DNA of 37,332 nt. Origin: a virus. The DNA is taken from the IMG/VR virus record IMGVR_UViG_3300037486_000738, positions 1-37,332 of that record; one strand, written 5' to 3'. Of this stretch, positions 8,430 through 13,342 are shown in pieces (position 1 is the first letter of the stretch; the number at the start of each line of letters is the position of its first letter). Both the position numbers and the translations under genes were made by a program. Below the pieces are notes generated by a model. It did not search any database. It saw only the letters and a list, made by a program, of their open reading frames with translations, and had not been told where the DNA came from.

Positions 8430-8458
8430 TTCAGAGTTTAATATTATATTTACATCAC
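8430..8458 (+). promoter_or_regulatory. Promoter with TATATTTA box
   Basis: TATATTTA lies at 8445-8452, preceded by the same TTTATTTCAGA-like stretch seen at the other strong promoters. It lies 17 nt before the start at 8469. It follows an AT-rich gap after 8390. Confidence 0.55.
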
Positions 8459-8468
8459 AATCAAAATT

Positions 8469-8636
8469 ATGAAAGTTCTATTAAAAAGAGTATTTATATT
8501 ATTAATATTTTCAGGAATATTGTTTTATATATATAAAATTATAAGTTTTGAAGCAATGATAGTATTTGGATTTGGAAATGTAATAGCAATATTAATATAT
8601 ATAGAAACAAAGCTTGAAGAATATAATAAAAAATGA
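8469..8636 (+). CDS. Small membrane peptide, 55 aa
   Basis: 55 residues with two hydrophobic segments (about 7-24 and 30-44) and a charged C-terminus (ETKLEEYNKK). It has its own promoter with a TATATTTA box at 8445. The TGA stop (8634-8636) overlaps the next ATG at 8633. Function unknown. Confidence 0.5.
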   Translation: MKVLLKRVFILLIFSGILFYIYKIISFEAMIVFGFGNVIAILIYIETKLEEYNKK

Positions 8637-8926
8637 ATACATACGTTAAGACATTAGTTTCTTGCGATCATTATCGCAAAAAGCCTAACTGGTTAAAAAG
8701 ATTGCAAATTTGGGTTTGGCGAGGGAAACTAATTTTTAATAAAGAAAAGGATTGTTGGGAAGAAAAATATAAAGTTAGGGGATTTATTGAAAAGGGCTGG
8801 TTTTATCCAGATTTTTTACAATCGATTAATTATAAAATATTTTGGCCTTATGGACAAACAAATTTGAGTCCCGAAGAGTATAAACAGTTACGCATTGATC
8901 AAATATTACAAAAAATATTACAATAA
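8633..8926 (+). CDS. Hypothetical protein, 97 aa
   Basis: Tryptophan-rich, basic soluble protein, coupled to the preceding membrane peptide by an ATGA overlap. No motif recognised. It is the last clear gene before the first tRNA array. Confidence 0.45.
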   Translation: MNTYVKTLVSCDHYRKKPNWLKRLQIWVWRGKLIFNKEKDCWEEKYKVRGFIEKGWFYPDFLQSINYKIFWPYGQTNLSPEEYKQLRIDQILQKILQ

Positions 8927-8997
8927 GTTAAAAAATCGAAAACTTTTTGTTTGATATATAATAAAAGAATAAAATAAACAATTTAAAAACGCAAAAA

Positions 8998-9084
8998 ATG
9001 TTACGCACGGCGAGACATAATATGGTAAACTGGAATGTCAATGATAAAGGCATTAGAGGATATCTTTGCTCGCTTATAATGTAA
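8998..9084 (+). CDS. Possible 28-aa ORF upstream of the tRNA array
   Basis: A 28-codon ORF starts after an AAAAACGCAAAAAATG leader like those of real genes here. A weak promoter-like TATATAATA lies at about 8955. It is followed by the terminator at 9112-9148. It could be a short peptide or the 5' part of a small transcript. Evidence is only the start context. Confidence 0.25.
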   Translation: MLRTARHNMVNWNVNDKGIRGYLCSLIM

Positions 9085-9111
9085 ACGTCAAATATAAAAC
9101 GTCAAACTTGT

Positions 9112-9148
9112 AAAAAGCGGGCAAACTCAAAAAGTTTCTCGCTTTTTT
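9112..9148 (+). terminator. Terminator before the first tRNA array
   Basis: The arm AAAAAGCGGGCAAAC pairs with GTTTCTCGCTTTTT across a short A-rich loop, with one or two internal mismatches, and ends in seven Ts. It closes the upstream transcript just before the first tRNA-like gene. Confidence 0.7.
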
Positions 9149-9157
9149 TATGAATAT

Positions 9158-9225
9158 AGTGGGGTACCGGAATTGGCAAACGGCAATAATAGGAGCTCTT
9201 AAAGGTTCGAATCCTTTTCCCACTA
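9158..9225 (+). pseudogene. tRNA-like gene lacking an anticodon arm
   Basis: The acceptor pairs AGTGGGG with TCCCACT, the T-arm is AAAGG-TTCGAAT-CCTTT, and a D-arm ACCGGAATTGGCAAACGG of Leu type is intact. Only about 17 nt lie between D-arm and T-arm and they form no 5-7-5 anticodon hairpin. It is therefore either a deleted tRNA remnant or a tRNA-like RNA that does not decode. The acceptor and T-arm are well preserved, which is odd for simple decay. Confidence 0.6.
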
Positions 9226-9239
9226 CAATAATGTTCTTT

Positions 9240-9357
9240 AAAGTAGTAAAAATCGCAGGTACGCACTGCAAGTCACCGCTCCCTCCAAAGGAGCATCGAC
9301 TACCACCGAGGATCGAAAGATACCCGAGAGCAATATCGGTTAGTAGTGCGCTACTTT
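9240..9357 (+). ncRNA. Candidate structured RNA between tRNAs
   Basis: Nested complementary segments: AAAGTAG (9240-9246) with CTACTTT (9351-9357), CGCACT (9262-9267) with AGTGCG (9345-9350), a hairpin GCTCC/GGAGC (9278-9294), and ATC-GAAA-GAT (9312-9321) with a GNRA tetraloop inside CCGA/TCGG (9306-9339). It has higher GC than the surroundings. No known class recognised. Confidence 0.45.
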
Positions 9358-9388
9358 AATACATACGATCTTTGACATGTTGATATTA

Positions 9389-9460
9389 GCACTCGTAGCA
9401 AAAATGGATTAGCTCCGGACTTTTAATCCGGCGATGAGGGTTCGAGTCCCTTCGAGTGCA
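9389..9460 (+). tRNA. tRNA-Lys(UUU)
   Basis: Acceptor GCACTCG/CGAGTGC, anticodon arm CCGGA-CTTTTAA-TCCGG, T-arm with TTCGAGT. Discriminator A; CCA is not encoded. Confidence 0.9.
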
Positions 9461-9465
9461 CAAAT

Positions 9466-9594
9466 GGCGAGAAAGTTTAGTAAAATAATACTCTTGTTAT
9501 CTTTCTCATTTAGGTGTAGTAATTATAAGAGTTACATCGGTAAAACGTCAATATAACAAATTGAAAATTGTTGGTTCAACTCCAGCTCTCGCCA
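9466..9594 (+). tRNA. Irregular tRNA-like gene with long insertion
   Basis: Acceptor GGCGAGA/TCTCGCC is perfect and the T-arm is GTTGG-TTCAACT-CCAGC, but the span is 129 nt. About 55 extra nt sit between the 5' acceptor strand and the D-arm-like part, including hairpin GAGAAAG/CTTTCTC and one copy of the GTAGT...GTTAC element (9515-9536). A candidate anticodon hairpin TCAAT-ATAACAA-ATTGA (anticodon AAC) lies at 9549-9565. The isotype is uncertain. Confidence 0.5.
9515..9536 (+). repeat. GTAGT-N-GTTAC hairpin element, copy 1
   Basis: TGTAGT pairs with GTTACA (T-A closing pair) around a 10-nt loop and is followed by TCG. It is one of four copies in the first tRNA array (others at 9790, 10492 and 11015), each inside or next to an irregular tRNA. 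Confidence 0.55.
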
Positions 9595-9598
9595 CAAA

Positions 9599-9671
9599 GA
9601 TCTCTTAGCTCAGCTGGCAGAGCACATCCCTTTTAAGGATGGGGTCTTGGGTTCGAGCCCCAAAGGGATCA
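9599..9671 (+). tRNA. tRNA-Lys(UUU), second copy
   Basis: Acceptor GATCTCT/AGGGATC, D-arm GCTCAGCTGGCAGAGC, anticodon arm CATCC-CTTTTAA-GGATG, T-arm TTGGG-TTCGAGC-CCCAA. Fully canonical. Confidence 0.95.
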
Positions 9672-9711
9672 CGACACGGTTAGTACTAAACGATGGTTAG
9701 GAAGTACAAAC

Positions 9712-9783
9712 GCAGATATAGCACAATGGCTAGTGTTCCAGTCTTCCAAACTGGCAATGTGAGTTCGATTCTCATTATCTGCA
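9712..9783 (+). tRNA. tRNA-Gly(UCC)
   Basis: Acceptor GCAGATA/TATCTGC, anticodon arm CCAGT-CTTCCAA-ACTGG, T-arm GTGAG-TTCGATT-CTCAT. A second Gly(UCC) gene lies at 16652. Confidence 0.94.
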
Positions 9784-9789
9784 CTAAGT

Positions 9790-9811
9790 AGTAGTGACGG
9801 AAAGAGTTACT
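9790..9811 (+). repeat. GTAGT-N-GTTAC hairpin element, copy 2
   Basis: AGTAGT pairs with GTTACT. Compared with copies 1 and 3 the closing pair is changed from T-A to A-T, a compensatory difference that supports a real hairpin. Confidence 0.55.
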
Positions 9812-9876
9812 TCGAGTGAAATGGTTTCACATTTGTATGCTAAACAAAAGATGCGGTTCAAATCCGCCTGTTACCT
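9790..9876 (+). tRNA. Irregular tRNA-Ser(GCU)-like gene
   Basis: Contains D-arm GTGAAATGGTTTCAC, a perfect anticodon arm TTTGT-ATGCTAA-ACAAA (GCU) and T-loop TTCAAAT. The acceptor is weak: AGTAGTG against TGTTACC with an A1-C72 mismatch and three G-U pairs. The acceptor strand is also part of the second GTAGT...GTTAC hairpin (9790-9811), so about 15 extra nt precede the D-arm. No long variable arm, unlike normal tRNA-Ser. Confidence 0.45.
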
Positions 9877-9899
9877 CTTCTAATTTTCTCTACTTAAAT

Positions 9900-9974
9900 G
9901 GGTAGTATCGTATAATGGATAGGTATTATCTGGCTGTCACCCAGAAGGTCGGGGTTCGAGTCCCCTATTACCCG
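9900..9974 (+). tRNA. tRNA-Asp(GUC)
   Basis: Acceptor GGGTAGT/ATTACCC, anticodon arm TCTGG-CTGTCAC-CCAGA, discriminator G, as expected for Asp. A second Asp(GUC) gene lies at 10412. Confidence 0.92.
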
Positions 9975-9979
9975 CAAGA

Positions 9980-10033
9980 CTGTTTTAGAATTTTTCATTA
10001 GAAGTCACTTATACGAGGCGTAGAAAAATTCAG
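9980..10033 (+). ncRNA. Spacer hairpin between tRNA-Asp and tRNA-Trp
   Basis: A perfect 9-bp stem GAATTTTTC (9988-9996) with GAAAAATTC (10023-10031), flanked by CTG/CAG. No T-run follows, so it is not a usual terminator. It may be a processing signal or a remnant of a lost tRNA. Confidence 0.35.
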
Positions 10034-10037
10034 CCAC

Positions 10038-10110
10038 GGGGGTATGGTGTAATTGGTAACATAATGGTCTCCAAAACCACAGAGTCTGGGTTCGATTCCT
10101 GGTGCCCCTG
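10038..10110 (+). tRNA. tRNA-Trp(CCA)
   Basis: Acceptor GGGGGTA/TGCCCCT, anticodon loop CTCCAAA with stem TGGT/ACCA, T-arm CTGGG-TTCGATT-CCTGG, discriminator G. Confidence 0.9.
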
Positions 10111-10120
10111 CAAATTATAT

Positions 10121-10193
10121 GGGCCTTTGGTATAGATGGCTAACACGCCTGCCTTGCACGCAGGGGTCGGGGGTTCGAGGCCCCCAAGGTCCA
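10121..10193 (+). tRNA. tRNA-Ala(UGC)
   Basis: Acceptor GGGCCTT/AAGGTCC, anticodon arm CCTGC-CTTGCAC-GCAGG, T-arm GGGGG-TTCGAGG-CCCCC. Confidence 0.92.
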
Positions 10194-10238
10194 CATGCAC
10201 GGTTCACCCTATACGCGGAATTGTTAGGAAGGGTAAAT

Positions 10239-10313
10239 GCCTTTGTGGCGCAATTGGATAAGCGCTGCTCCCTCTTAAGGAGAAGGTTAAGGGTTCGAGT
10301 CCCTTCAGAGGCA
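10239..10313 (+). tRNA. tRNA-Lys(CUU)
   Basis: Acceptor GCCTTTG/CAGAGGC, D-arm GCGCAATTGGATAAGCGC, anticodon hairpin CTCC-CTCTTAA-GGAG with anticodon CTT, T-arm AAGGG-TTCGAGT-CCCTT. Third lysine tRNA of the array. Confidence 0.88.
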
Positions 10314-10343
10314 CAGTACTCTATTAGTTAAAAAAGTATATAA

Positions 10344-10406
10344 CTTGGATCATTGAAGTATATTTTTAGATAGAGTTCAAAGATAGAGAGATCCAAGACT
10401 CTCTAT
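10344..10406 (+). promoter_or_regulatory. Two mutually exclusive hairpins
   Basis: CTTGGATC (10344-10351) can pair with GATCCAAG (10390-10397), while ATAGAGAG (10383-10390) can pair with CTCTCTAT (10399-10406). Both stems are perfect 8-mers and cannot form together. The layout is switch-like but lacks a T tract. Confidence 0.35.
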
Positions 10407-10411
10407 ACCAT

Positions 10412-10484
10412 GGTGTCGAGGTGTTGTTGGTAACATCCCTGACTGTCACTCAGGGGATTGCGGGTTCGACCCCCGTGGACACCG
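10412..10484 (+). tRNA. tRNA-Asp(GUC), second copy
   Basis: Acceptor GGTGTCG/GGACACC with a G-G mismatch at 7-66, anticodon arm CCTGA-CTGTCAC-TCAGG, T-arm GCGGG-TTCGACC-CCCGT, discriminator G. Confidence 0.88.
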
Positions 10485-10491
10485 CTAAATC

Positions 10492-10512
10492 TGTAGTAAG
10501 AAAAGAGTTACA
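10492..10512 (+). repeat. GTAGT-N-GTTAC hairpin element, copy 3
   Basis: TGTAGT pairs with GTTACA around a shorter loop and is followed by TCG. It directly precedes a T-arm fragment at 10516-10550. Confidence 0.55.
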
Positions 10513-10515
10513 TCG

Positions 10516-10550
10516 TTGGTTAATCATCGGTTCGAATCCGATACCAAGCT
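10516..10550 (+). pseudogene. Acceptor/T-arm minihelix fragment
   Basis: T-arm ATCGG-TTCGAAT-CCGAT is closed by TTGGT/ACCAA. D- and anticodon arms are absent. It looks like a tRNA 3' remnant or a minihelix; a 5' partner for the remaining acceptor bases is not visible upstream. Confidence 0.4.
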
Positions 10551-10603
10551 CCAAAAATTGCTTAGTATAAACACTCTATTCAAATTTCTCAGATTTAAAA
10601 TAT

Positions 10604-10688
10604 GGAAGTAGGACTGAACATGAATTAAGGTTCAAAAGTCTTTAAGTCGGGTTGATCACCGAAGTAGGTTAGAATCCTGCTACTTTCA
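10604..10688 (+). tRNA. Irregular tRNA, possible Ile(GAU), enlarged anticodon loop
   Basis: Acceptor GGAAGTA/TACTTTC and T-arm GTAGG-TTAGAAT-CCTGC are sound. The D-region is an extended hairpin (GACTGAAC with GTTC...AGTC). The best anticodon hairpin is TCGG-GTTGATCA-CCGA with an 8-nt loop, so the decoded base triplet is uncertain (GAU if read from the second T). Confidence 0.5.
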
Positions 10689-10691
10689 ATT

Positions 10692-10763
10692 GGGGATTTA
10701 GCTCAATGGAAGAGCAATTGGCTGTTAACCAATAGGTTGTGGGTTCGAGCCCCTCAATCCCCG
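10692..10763 (+). tRNA. tRNA-Asn(GUU)
   Basis: Acceptor GGGGATT/AATCCCC, D-arm GCTCAATGGAAGAGC, anticodon arm ATTGG-CTGTTAA-CCAAT, discriminator G. Confidence 0.95.
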
Positions 10764-10769
10764 CAAATT

Positions 10770-10845
10770 GTTCCTGTCGTACTATAATTGGTAAGACCCC
10801 AGGCTGTTAACCTGTCAGATGTAGGTTCGAATCCTACCAGGAACG
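10770..10845 (+). tRNA. tRNA-Asn(GUU), second copy
   Basis: Acceptor GTTCCTG/CAGGAAC, anticodon loop CTGTTAA on stem CAGG/CCTG, T-arm GTAGG-TTCGAAT-CCTAC. The D-arm is slightly enlarged. Confidence 0.9.
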
Positions 10846-10850
10846 CAAAT

Positions 10851-10930
10851 TGTTAGATAGTTCAATGGCAGAACACTCCGGCGCTGCAGCTTAAAGGGGG
10901 AGAGATACGGGTTCGAATCCCATCTAACAA
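10851..10930 (+). tRNA. Irregular tRNA with expanded anticodon region
   Basis: Acceptor TGTTAGA/TCTAACA and D-arm GTTCAATGGCAGAAC are canonical. The anticodon region is 27 nt instead of 17: CTCC/GGAG closes a 19-nt loop containing the palindrome GCTGCAGC. No 5-7-5 hairpin fits, so the isotype is not assigned. Insertion or intron-like expansion are options. Confidence 0.5.
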
Positions 10931-10936
10931 TTAATT

Positions 10937-11009
10937 GGGCGTATCGTATAAACGGTTAGTACGCATCGCTGATACCGATGTAATGAAGATTCGAGTTCTT
11001 CTATGCCCA
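10937..11009 (+). tRNA. tRNA-Ile(GAU)
   Basis: Acceptor GGGCGTA/TATGCCC, D-arm CGTA/TACG, anticodon arm CATCG-CTGATAC-CGATG, T-arm GAAGA-TTCGAGT-TCTTC. Confidence 0.92.
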
Positions 11010-11014
11010 CGAAC

Positions 11015-11036
11015 TGTAGTGAAACAGCGAGTTACT
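11015..11036 (+). repeat. GTAGT-N-GTTAC hairpin element, copy 4
   Basis: TGTAGT pairs with GTTAC, but the closing pair is lost (T against T). It lies just upstream of the homing endonuclease gene at 11093; the tRNA-like 3' part at 11886-12031 lies beyond that gene. Confidence 0.45.
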
Positions 11037-11075
11037 AATATGTTAAATAATTATCATTTGTTCAATTTTTTTATG

Positions 11076-11090
11076 AATATATAAAATAAA
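11076..11090 (+). promoter_or_regulatory. Late-promoter-like TATAAAATA box
   Basis: AATATATAAAATAAA lies 2 nt before the ATG at 11093. The same string recurs before 13365, 16013 and, without the first bases, 35791. It resembles the T4 late box TATAAATA. This is a motif-level inference. Confidence 0.4.
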
Positions 11091-11092
11091 AC

Positions 11093-11839
11093 ATGAAAGC
11101 TTGTGAAAATTGTGGAAAAGAACATACTGGAACTTATGGTTCTGGAAGATTTTGTTCAAGTAAATGTGCAAGGGGCTTTAGCACCAAAGCAAAAAGAAAG
11201 GAAATAAATGAAAGATTAAAAAAACCAAAAATTAAAAAACGGTGTTTAGAATGTGATATTGAATTTAATGTATTCAGTACAAAACGATTACAAAAATTTT
11301 GTTCATGTAAATGTTCAGTTGTATACAATAATAGGCTAAATCGAAAACAACGTTCAGATAAAATGAAAAAATTTATAAATAGCAGTGTAGAAATAAAACA
11401 AAAATATAAAGAAAATTTAGAAAAAGGAAGAAAATTACGAAAATATAATTCTTTATCTGACGAACATAAACGAAAAATATCTTTAAATAATAAAGGAGGG
11501 CGCTGTCTTTGGTATGAAATTGAAAAAAATAATGGCAATAAAGTAAAAATTCAAGGTTCATACGAATTAAGATTTGCAAAAATATTAAATATTATCGATG
11601 AAAATTGGATAAAGCCTTCTATATGGAATAGAGAACATCAATTTCAATGGTTTGACAAAAATAAAAAATCACATTGGTATACTCCTGATTTTTGGAGTCC
11701 AAAATTACAAAAATACTTTGAAATTAAGGGTTTTTGGAAAAAAGATGATAAAGAAAAAGGAATTTTTGTAAGTTCTTTGAAAAATGTTGAAATAGTTTAT
11801 AAAAAAGATTTAGAGAAATATGAAGCCGGAGTAGTGTAA
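11093..11839 (+). CDS. Homing endonuclease, PD-(D/E)XK-like, with N-terminal zinc fingers
   Basis: 248 residues. Two Cys-rich modules at the N-terminus (CENCG...CSSKC, and CLECD...CSCKC) look like zinc ribbons for DNA contact. A basic linker follows (about 85-135). The C-terminal catalytic-looking domain has GSYELRFAKIL, then YTPDFW near 200 and EIKGFWKKDDKEK near 213-225; D and E-x-K positions fit a PD-(D/E)XK fold. It is free-standing in the tRNA array, typical of mobile phage endonucleases. It is the same type as the gene at 22462. Confidence 0.7.
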   Translation: MKACENCGKEHTGTYGSGRFCSSKCARGFSTKAKRKEINERLKKPKIKKRCLECDIEFNVFSTKRLQKFCSCKCSVVYNNRLNRKQRSDKMKKFINSSVEIKQKYKENLEKGRKLRKYNSLSDEHKRKISLNNKGGRCLWYEIEKNNGNKVKIQGSYELRFAKILNIIDENWIKPSIWNREHQFQWFDKNKKSHWYTPDFWSPKLQKYFEIKGFWKKDDKEKGIFVSSLKNVEIVYKKDLEKYEAGVV

Positions 11840-11885
11840 GGGATAGCACAGTAAAAATACTCAAGTTAAATTTCTCAGTTCAAAT

Positions 11886-12031
11886 GGAGATAAATGTGGT
11901 ATTGTACGTTAAGGTGAAAACTGAGACTGACACAAAACTTTTAGGGTCGCAACTTAAAAGATTCAGATGAATGGCAAACATTCTTTAAGTATTCCGCTAA
12001 CGTAATATGGATTCGATTTCCATTTTCTCCA
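11886..12031 (+). ncRNA. tRNA-like RNA with T-arm and long internal structure
   Basis: The 3' end is tRNA-like: T-arm ATGGA-TTCGATT-TCCAT, acceptor TTTCTCC pairing with GGAGATA (11886-11892) with one T-T mismatch, discriminator A. Inside, TACGTTA (11905-11911) pairs perfectly with TAACGTA (11998-12004) and encloses further hairpins (CTTTTA/TAAAAG, GAATG/CATTC). It is twice tRNA length. An intron-bearing tRNA or a new RNA are both possible. Confidence 0.4.
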
Positions 12032-12034
12032 CTT

Positions 12035-12098
12035 ATAGATAAGTTCCCTTTAGTGCCTAAAGGAGGTATACGGCCCTCGGGTTCCTCTACTTATCTAT
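12035..12098 (+). ncRNA. Candidate three-way-junction RNA before tRNA-Val
   Basis: A perfect 10-bp closing stem ATAGATAAGT (12035-12044) with ACTTATCTAT (12089-12098) encloses hairpin CCTTTAG-TGC-CTAAAGG and a second, GC-rich hairpin. It ends 2 nt before tRNA-Val. No known class recognised. Confidence 0.45.
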
Positions 12099-12100
12099 TC

Positions 12101-12176
12101 GCTCTCTTAGCTCAGTTGGTTCAGTAGCGCTTGCCTTACAAGCAAGAGGTCGTGGGTTCGACCCCCTCAGAGAGCA
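12101..12176 (+). tRNA. tRNA-Val(UAC)
   Basis: Acceptor GCTCTCT/AGAGAGC, anticodon arm CTTGC-CTTACAA-GCAAG, T-loop TTCGACC. The D-loop is about 4 nt longer than usual. Confidence 0.92.
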
Positions 12177-12181
12177 CAAAT

Positions 12182-12254
12182 TGCGGGTTATATTAAATAG
12201 CTAGATTGCTGGTCTCATAAGCCAGATATGGGAGCGCGATTCTCCCACCCGCTA
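12182..12254 (+). tRNA. tRNA(CAU) with unusual elbow
   Basis: Acceptor GCGGGT/ACCCGC with unpaired T1-T72, anticodon arm CTGGT-CTCATAA-GCCAG. The D-loop lacks the GG pair and the T-loop is CGCGATT instead of TTCGATT, so both partners of the normal D-loop/T-loop contact are changed. It could be Ile2 (lysidine type), Met, or a second initiator-like tRNA. Confidence 0.7.
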
Positions 12255-12312
12255 CTAAGAAAACAATATTAAACTTCATATATATAATATTATAATAAAA
12301 ATATATTATATC

Positions 12313-13188
12313 ATGAAAAGAATTAAATTTTTATTAGGATTATTACTATTATGTAATTTTATTACATCTGCTCAAGACGTTGTATATGATTCAATAGTAG
12401 GAAACAAATCTTATTGGCGAAATATAAAAGTAGGGCCAACTGAAAAACTCATTAGCACATTTTATGAAAATCAAGGAATATTAGCTAAATCTAAAGTTTT
12501 AATGGCTGCCGGAATTTGGGATGGCCTTTCAGAAAATGTTGACTATAGATTACAAAAATTTAATCATGATACAATTACCTTTGAATTTAAATCTGATCAA
12601 GCATTAAATTTAAATCTATATAAATATTATTGGGACGATACTAATTTTGCTAGTTTTTTAGGTTTAAGAAAAGCATCACTTGGAGGAGATATATTTACAG
12701 GACAATATTTATATATTTGTCCTGTTACAGCAGGATCTATAGTTTATGTTTACACTGGTACAGGAAGCAAACGAAAATTATATCTAACTATTAACGCAAA
12801 TCAATTAATCGATGCTTCATATAAAGACTATAGCGTTTTAAGTTCAATGACAGTTAAAGTAATACACGGAGATCACTTGATGATGCACAGTATGGTTAAT
12901 ACATATATACCGCCAACACCTACTGATAATATTGCTGATCGTATTACTGTTTGGCCTAATCCAACTAAGAATTTCTTAAATATTAAGATAATAAATAATC
13001 CAGGAGTCATTATTAGAATATATGATCAAAAACCTTTATTAAAATATGAAGATCTTAATTTTGTTTCTGAAACAACAAAAATAGATGTTACTTCATGGAT
13101 GTCAGGTGTATATTTTGTAGTATTTGTTAGTAAAGAAAATGGCAGTATTTTATATACTGTAAAAGCAGTCGTAGTTACAAAAGCATAA
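12313..13188 (+). CDS. Secreted protein with type A T9SS C-terminal sorting domain
   Basis: 291 residues. An N-terminal signal peptide (about 1-21, ending ITSAQ) is followed by a beta-rich body (about 25-205). The C-terminal 75 residues fit the Por/type IX sorting domain pattern: VWPNPTKNFLNIKI near 216, then IRIYDQ, DVTSWMSGVYFVVF and a final basic/valine strand. In Bacteroidetes this domain drives export through the outer membrane by the T9SS and is then usually removed. The phage would thus use a host export system. The function of the body is unknown. It sits inside the tRNA array with an AT-rich leader. Confidence 0.72.
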   Translation: MKRIKFLLGLLLLCNFITSAQDVVYDSIVGNKSYWRNIKVGPTEKLISTFYENQGILAKSKVLMAAGIWDGLSENVDYRLQKFNHDTITFEFKSDQALNLNLYKYYWDDTNFASFLGLRKASLGGDIFTGQYLYICPVTAGSIVYVYTGTGSKRKLYLTINANQLIDASYKDYSVLSSMTVKVIHGDHLMMHSMVNTYIPPTPTDNIADRITVWPNPTKNFLNIKIINNPGVIIRIYDQKPLLKYEDLNFVSETTKIDVTSWMSGVYFVVFVSKENGSILYTVKAVVVTKA

Positions 13189-13192
13189 TATA

Positions 13193-13264
13193 CGCGGGTT
13201 AGTTTAGTGGTTAGAGGCAGGGCTCATATCCCAAGCAGCGGAGGTTCGAATCCTCCACCCGCAA
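13193..13264 (+). tRNA. Initiator-type tRNA-fMet(CAU)
   Basis: The acceptor CGCGGGT/ACCCGCA has a C1-A72 mismatch, the hallmark of bacterial initiator tRNA that permits formylation. Three G-C pairs (GGG/CCC) flank anticodon loop CTCATAT, also an initiator feature. The lower anticodon stem is irregular (A-A mismatch and a bulge). Discriminator A. It is paired in the window with genes for IF-1 and deformylase. Confidence 0.78.
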
Positions 13265-13268
13265 CTAT

Positions 13269-13341
13269 GGCGAGTTAGCTCAATTGGAAGAGCGTTGGAA
13301 TCATAATCCAAAGGTTATCGGTTCGAGGCCGTTACTCGCTA
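13269..13341 (+). tRNA. tRNA-Met(CAU), elongator type
   Basis: Acceptor GGCGAGT/ACTCGCT (G1-T72 wobble), D-arm GCTCAATTGGAAGAGC, anticodon arm TTGGA-ATCATAA-TCCAA. Elongator Met is the simplest reading; Ile2 is possible. Confidence 0.85.
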
Positions 13342-13342
13342 C

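Noticed and set aside
9150-9359. Plus-strand ORF of 69 codons
   Set aside because: It covers a tRNA-like gene and a structured RNA; composition is driven by these RNAs.
9666-9711. Further structured RNA between tRNA-Lys and tRNA-Gly
   Set aside because: Only a short GTAC/GTAC match is present, not enough to support a fold.
9389-10313. CRISPR-like array
   Set aside because: The regular spacing comes from tRNA genes with shared T-arms; there are no identical direct repeats with unique spacers.
10119-10331. Plus-strand ORF of 70 codons
   Set aside because: It spans tRNA-Ala and tRNA-Lys(CUU).
11134-11538. Long minus-strand ORF of 134 codons antisense to the endonuclease gene
   Set aside because: It is hydrophobic low-complexity sequence opposite an AT-rich gene, has no start context or family, and every supported gene is on the + strand.
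11040-11840. Group I intron hosting the endonuclease gene
   Set aside because: I could not identify a convincing P7/P3 core or exon boundaries by eye; left as a hypothesis for a covariance-model search.
11886-12031. tmRNA
   Set aside because: The 3' end is tRNA-like, but the GGxTTCGAC-type D-loop start and a tag ORF with Ala codons are not visible.
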